Source: Streptomyces pluripotens
GTDB taxonomy: Bacteria > Actinomycetota > Actinomycetes > Streptomycetales > Streptomycetaceae
DNA: 64,000 nucleotides
Assembly: GCF_000802245.2 (NCBI RefSeq)
Contig: NZ_CP021080.1
Location: 4,836,001-4,900,000, forward strand
Reading direction: 5' to 3'
Shown: in pieces, positions 61,589-64,000 of the stretch
Layout of the letters: every line of letters begins with the position of its first letter
Numbering within the stretch: the stretch's first letter is position 1
Position numbers and translations under genes: made by a program
Notes under the pieces: generated by a model
What the model was told of the DNA's origin: nothing
Databases searched by the model: none
Seen by the model: the letters and a program-made list of their open reading frames with translations, nothing else

Positions 61589-62605
61589 ATGTCTTCGACC
61601 GAGTCGCCGACCGTGCCGACCGCCAGTGTGCCTCCCGAGGCCGCACCCGCCCGGGTCGCCGAGGGCGAACGGCTGCGGTCCGTGTGCTTGCCCGGAGTCA
61701 CTCTGTCGATCCGTTCCCGGCGCCCTGCGAGCCGGGGTCTGCCGCCCACGCTGTTCGTTCACGGGCTCGGTGGTTCCTCGCAGAACTGGTCGGCGCTGAT
61801 GGCTGCGCTGGACGGAGTCGTCGACGGTGAGGCCGTCGACCTACCGGGCTTCGGTGAATCCCCGCCCCCGGACGACGGTGACTACTCCGTCACCGGACAC
61901 GCACGCGCGGTGATCCGCTATCTCGATGCGGCCGACCGCGGTCCCGTCCACCTCTTCGGCAACTCGCTCGGCGGAGCGGTGGCCACGCGCGTGGCGGCGG
62001 TGCGCCCCGACCTCGTCCGCTCGCTCACGCTCGTCTCCCCGGCCCTGCCGGAGCTGCGTATCCAGCGCGGCGCGGTGCCGACGGGGCTGCTCGGCGTGCC
62101 CGGAGTCGCGGTCCTCTTCACCCGGCTCACCAGGCGGTGGACCGCCGAGCAGCGGGTGCGCGGGGTCACCGCACTCTGTTACGGCGACCCCGCGCGGGTG
62201 TCGCAGGAATCGTTTCAGCAGGCCGTTGAGGAGCTGGAGCGACGGTTGCGGCTGCCGTACTTCTGGGACGCGATGGCCCACTCCGCGCGCGGGATCGTGA
62301 ACGCCTATACGCTCGGCGGACAGCACGGGCTGTGGCGCCAGGCCGAACGCGTACTGGCGCCGACCCTGCTGATCTACGGCGGTCGCGACCAGTTGGTCGG
62401 CTTTCGGATGGCCCGCAAGGCCGCCCGTTCCTTCCGTAACTCCCGGTTGCTGTCGCTGCCGGACGCCGGGCACGTGGCGATGATGGAGTACCCGGACGTG
62501 GTCGCCAGGGCGTTCCGTGAGCTCTTGGCGGAGGTGGGTGACTCGGGAGCGCGTACGGTCGCCGACCGCCCGCGGGGTGCCGCCACCAAGGGCGCGGGGA
62601 GCTGA
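61589..62605 (+). CDS. Alpha/beta fold hydrolase
   Basis: 338 residues. After a disordered N-terminus of about 30 residues: oxyanion loop LFVHGLGGSSQNW, nucleophile elbow LFGNSLGGAVATR, Asp in IYGGRDQLVGF and His in LPDAGHVAMMEYPD; a cap domain lies between. Resembles epoxide hydrolase/lipase-like enzymes of the MhpC group; substrate unknown. The next gene starts 9 bp after the stop, so they are co-transcribed. Confidence 0.85.
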   Translation: MSSTESPTVPTASVPPEAAPARVAEGERLRSVCLPGVTLSIRSRRPASRGLPPTLFVHGLGGSSQNWSALMAALDGVVDGEAVDLPGFGESPPPDDGDYSVTGHARAVIRYLDAADRGPVHLFGNSLGGAVATRVAAVRPDLVRSLTLVSPALPELRIQRGAVPTGLLGVPGVAVLFTRLTRRWTAEQRVRGVTALCYGDPARVSQESFQQAVEELERRLRLPYFWDAMAHSARGIVNAYTLGGQHGLWRQAERVLAPTLLIYGGRDQLVGFRMARKAARSFRNSRLLSLPDAGHVAMMEYPDVVARAFRELLAEVGDSGARTVADRPRGAATKGAGS

Positions 62606-62613
62606 GGGCCGGG

Positions 62614-64000
62614 GTGGGACGCCATAGCCGACGCGGACCGGCCCCGAAGGACGGCTCCGCCGACATGACCGCACGGCGGGGGAGGCGGCCGGGCACACGC
62701 TTCGGCGACCGCCGGAACACGCCGGACCAGAGGGAGGGGACGGACGCGGCCCCCCGTCAGGCGGGGGTTCCGGGAGGGCCGGGCACTCCGGAGGATCCCG
62801 GTGTCCCGCACCTGGTACCGCCGGAGCCGCCAAGGCAGCGGCAGGCGCCGGCGGGCCGGTCCGTTGAGCAAGGGGCGCCGAGGTGTGCTGACGGCACTCC
62901 CGCGCACGGTGTGCAGAGGTTCCCCGATGGGACCCCGGGGCGTGGTGCGCCACGTGCTGCCGAGGACGCCCCGGCACGCGGGCTGCCCCGGCTCGACGAC
63001 GTCGGTTCCGTCCGGGGAGGGCATCCCGAACAGCACGAAGCGGGTGGCGGTTGGGGGGAGTCCGTCGGATCCGGCGGCGCGGGGCCCGGTGTCGTGTTTC
63101 CACGGCAGCGGCAGCCGGAGCCGAGCCGGCCGGGGCGCGGAGCCGGACCGCGGCAGGACTACCTCGACGCCTTCACGGACATCAGCGAGGACGCCGAGGA
63201 CGCCGGCGCCCCCGCAGCGGGCTCGGACCAGGCGCACCCTACCGAGGGACGGCCGGCCAGGGCGCGGCACGCCTACGCCTCCGGGGCGGACGGCGTTCGT
63301 GTGCCCGTGCAACGGGGCGGCGGCAAGGGCCGGGCCTTCACCGGCATCGCCGCCGCGGCCGTCACCACCGTGCTCGCTGTGGTCGTCGCCGGACAGGTGA
63401 CAGCGGGGCAGGACGGTGGCGCGGGACGGTCGCGGTCCGCCAGTGGCCAGGCGCGTGACGCGCGTACCGCCGACGCGTCGACGCCGTCCGCCCCGCCGAG
63501 CACCGTGGCACTGACGTACGACCAGAAGATGGACAGCAAGTTCCCGATCAGTGCCACTCTGAAGGGCCCGGGGAAATTCGACACCGTGCCCGGTTCCGAC
63601 AAGGCTCCCGGTACAGGGCGGACGTACCGGTACCGCGTGGACATCGAGCGGGGGCTGGGGTTGGACGGCACGCTCTTCGCCGAGGCGGTGCAGAAGACCC
63701 TGAACGACGACCGTAGTTGGGCCCACGGCGGGGCCCGCACCTTCGAGCGGGTTTCCTCCGGCAAGCCCGACTTCGTGATCACGCTGGCCAGCCCCGCCAC
63801 CACCGCCGTATGGTGCGCGAAGTCCGGACTGGACACCCTGGAGGAGAACGTCTCCTGTGACTCGGCCGCCACCGAGCGGGTGATGATCAATGCGTACCGT
63901 TGGGCTCAGGGCAGCAAGACGTACGGGGACAAGATCCGTGCCTACCGGCAGATGCTGATCAACCACGAAATCGGCCACCGGCTCGGCCACGGGCACGTCA
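62614..64000 (+). CDS. DUF3152 membrane-anchored putative zinc protease, 3' end outside window
   Basis: The frame is open to the window end, giving at least 462 residues from GTG 62614 (MGRHSRRGPAPKDGS; GAGGG upstream); ATG 62665 is an alternative. A long disordered Arg/Pro/Gly-rich cytoplasmic region precedes one span (FTGIAAAAVTTVLAVVVAG). The outer domain is DUF3152 (YRYRVDIERGLGLDGTLFAE, CAKSGLDTLEENVSC with a probable disulfide). At 63961 it reads INHEIGHRLGHGHV, a complete HExxHxxGxxH metzincin-type zinc signature. A secreted-face metalloprotease is likely; the substrate is unknown. It follows the hydrolase gene after 8 bp. Confidence 0.83.
   Translation, partial: MGRHSRRGPAPKDGSADMTARRGRRPGTRFGDRRNTPDQREGTDAAPRQAGVPGGPGTPEDPGVPHLVPPEPPRQRQAPAGRSVEQGAPRCADGTPAHGVQRFPDGTPGRGAPRAAEDAPARGLPRLDDVGSVRGGHPEQHEAGGGWGESVGSGGAGPGVVFPRQRQPEPSRPGRGAGPRQDYLDAFTDISEDAEDAGAPAAGSDQAHPTEGRPARARHAYASGADGVRVPVQRGGGKGRAFTGIAAAAVTTVLAVVVAGQVTAGQDGGAGRSRSASGQARDARTADASTPSAPPSTVALTYDQKMDSKFPISATLKGPGKFDTVPGSDKAPGTGRTYRYRVDIERGLGLDGTLFAEAVQKTLNDDRSWAHGGARTFERVSSGKPDFVITLASPATTAVWCAKSGLDTLEENVSCDSAATERVMINAYRWAQGSKTYGDKIRAYRQMLINHEIGHRLGHGHV

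Overview
The window is high-GC actinobacterial chromosome, almost certainly Streptomyces. Codon third positions are strongly G/C, GTG/TTG starts and ATGA/GTGA overlaps are common, and the gene content is typical: the bldK oligopeptide permease of the sporulation pathway, mycothiol deacetylase mshB, and many Streptomyces-type small proteins. I see no rRNA, tRNA, phage, transposase, CRISPR array or secondary-metabolite cluster. It reads as conserved core chromosome rather than an acquired region.

Layout. 1-2.1 kb: an M48-like protease homologue (5' end outside the window) convergent with a methyltransferase. 2.4-14.6 kb: two complete five-gene oligopeptide ABC importers back to back around a 475-bp intergenic region; the leftward one has the bldKA-bldKE order. 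14.7-19 kb: a DPP-IV-like S9 peptidase, a tiny membrane protein, mshB and a small membrane protein. 19.1-25.3 kb: a large disordered, membrane-anchored peptidoglycan-binding protein, then an ABC-2 exporter with its own histidine kinase and LuxR-type regulator. 25.3-32.1 kb: SirB1-like and GNAT proteins, the 7Fe ferredoxin, dapC, a small secreted protein, a lysozyme-like membrane protein and dapE. 32.3-37.4 kb: LOG-family protein, folP paralogue, small DivIVA-like protein, tag, enoyl-CoA hydratase, a DUF3117 protein and an O-methyltransferase. 37.7-42.1 kb: ECF sigma factor, zinc anti-sigma factor, HtrA-like protease (frameshifted here) and tatB, an envelope-stress module. 42.4-49.1 kb: mrp, DUF1003, MgtE_N/CBS, a lipoprotein and corA. 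49.6-64 kb: SUFU-domain, PHP, MarC, NYN-domain, hydrolase, DEAD-box helicase with a repeat-rich tail, MiaE-like, DUF3107, TetR and a DUF3152 protein cut by the window end.

How it fits together. From mshB to the MgtE/CBS gene the order mshB - ferredoxin/aminotransferase - dapE - LOG - folP2 - DivIVA-like - tag - DUF3117 - O-methyltransferase<>sigE - anti-sigma - htrA - tatB - mrp - MgtE/CBS - corA matches, from memory, the order around Rv1170-Rv1239c of Mycobacterium tuberculosis, so this is an old actinobacterial backbone. Peptide import (two permeases) lies beside a peptidase that could degrade imported peptides; DAP synthesis lies beside cell-wall proteins; the sigma/anti-sigma/HtrA/TatB block links envelope stress to quality control and Tat export.

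Main points for a second look: (i) htrA is split by an apparent one-base deletion between its catalytic Asp and Ser; (ii) the O-methyltransferase seems to need an ATT start codon; (iii) a GGAACC-N16-CGTT ECF-type promoter precedes the sigma gene; (iv) the helicase tail carries a 246-bp in-frame tandem repeat; (v) the first gene has lost the leading His of HExxH while the last shows a complete HExxHxxGxxH metzincin signature; (vi) several tandem repeats and long palindromes start at or just after stop codons.
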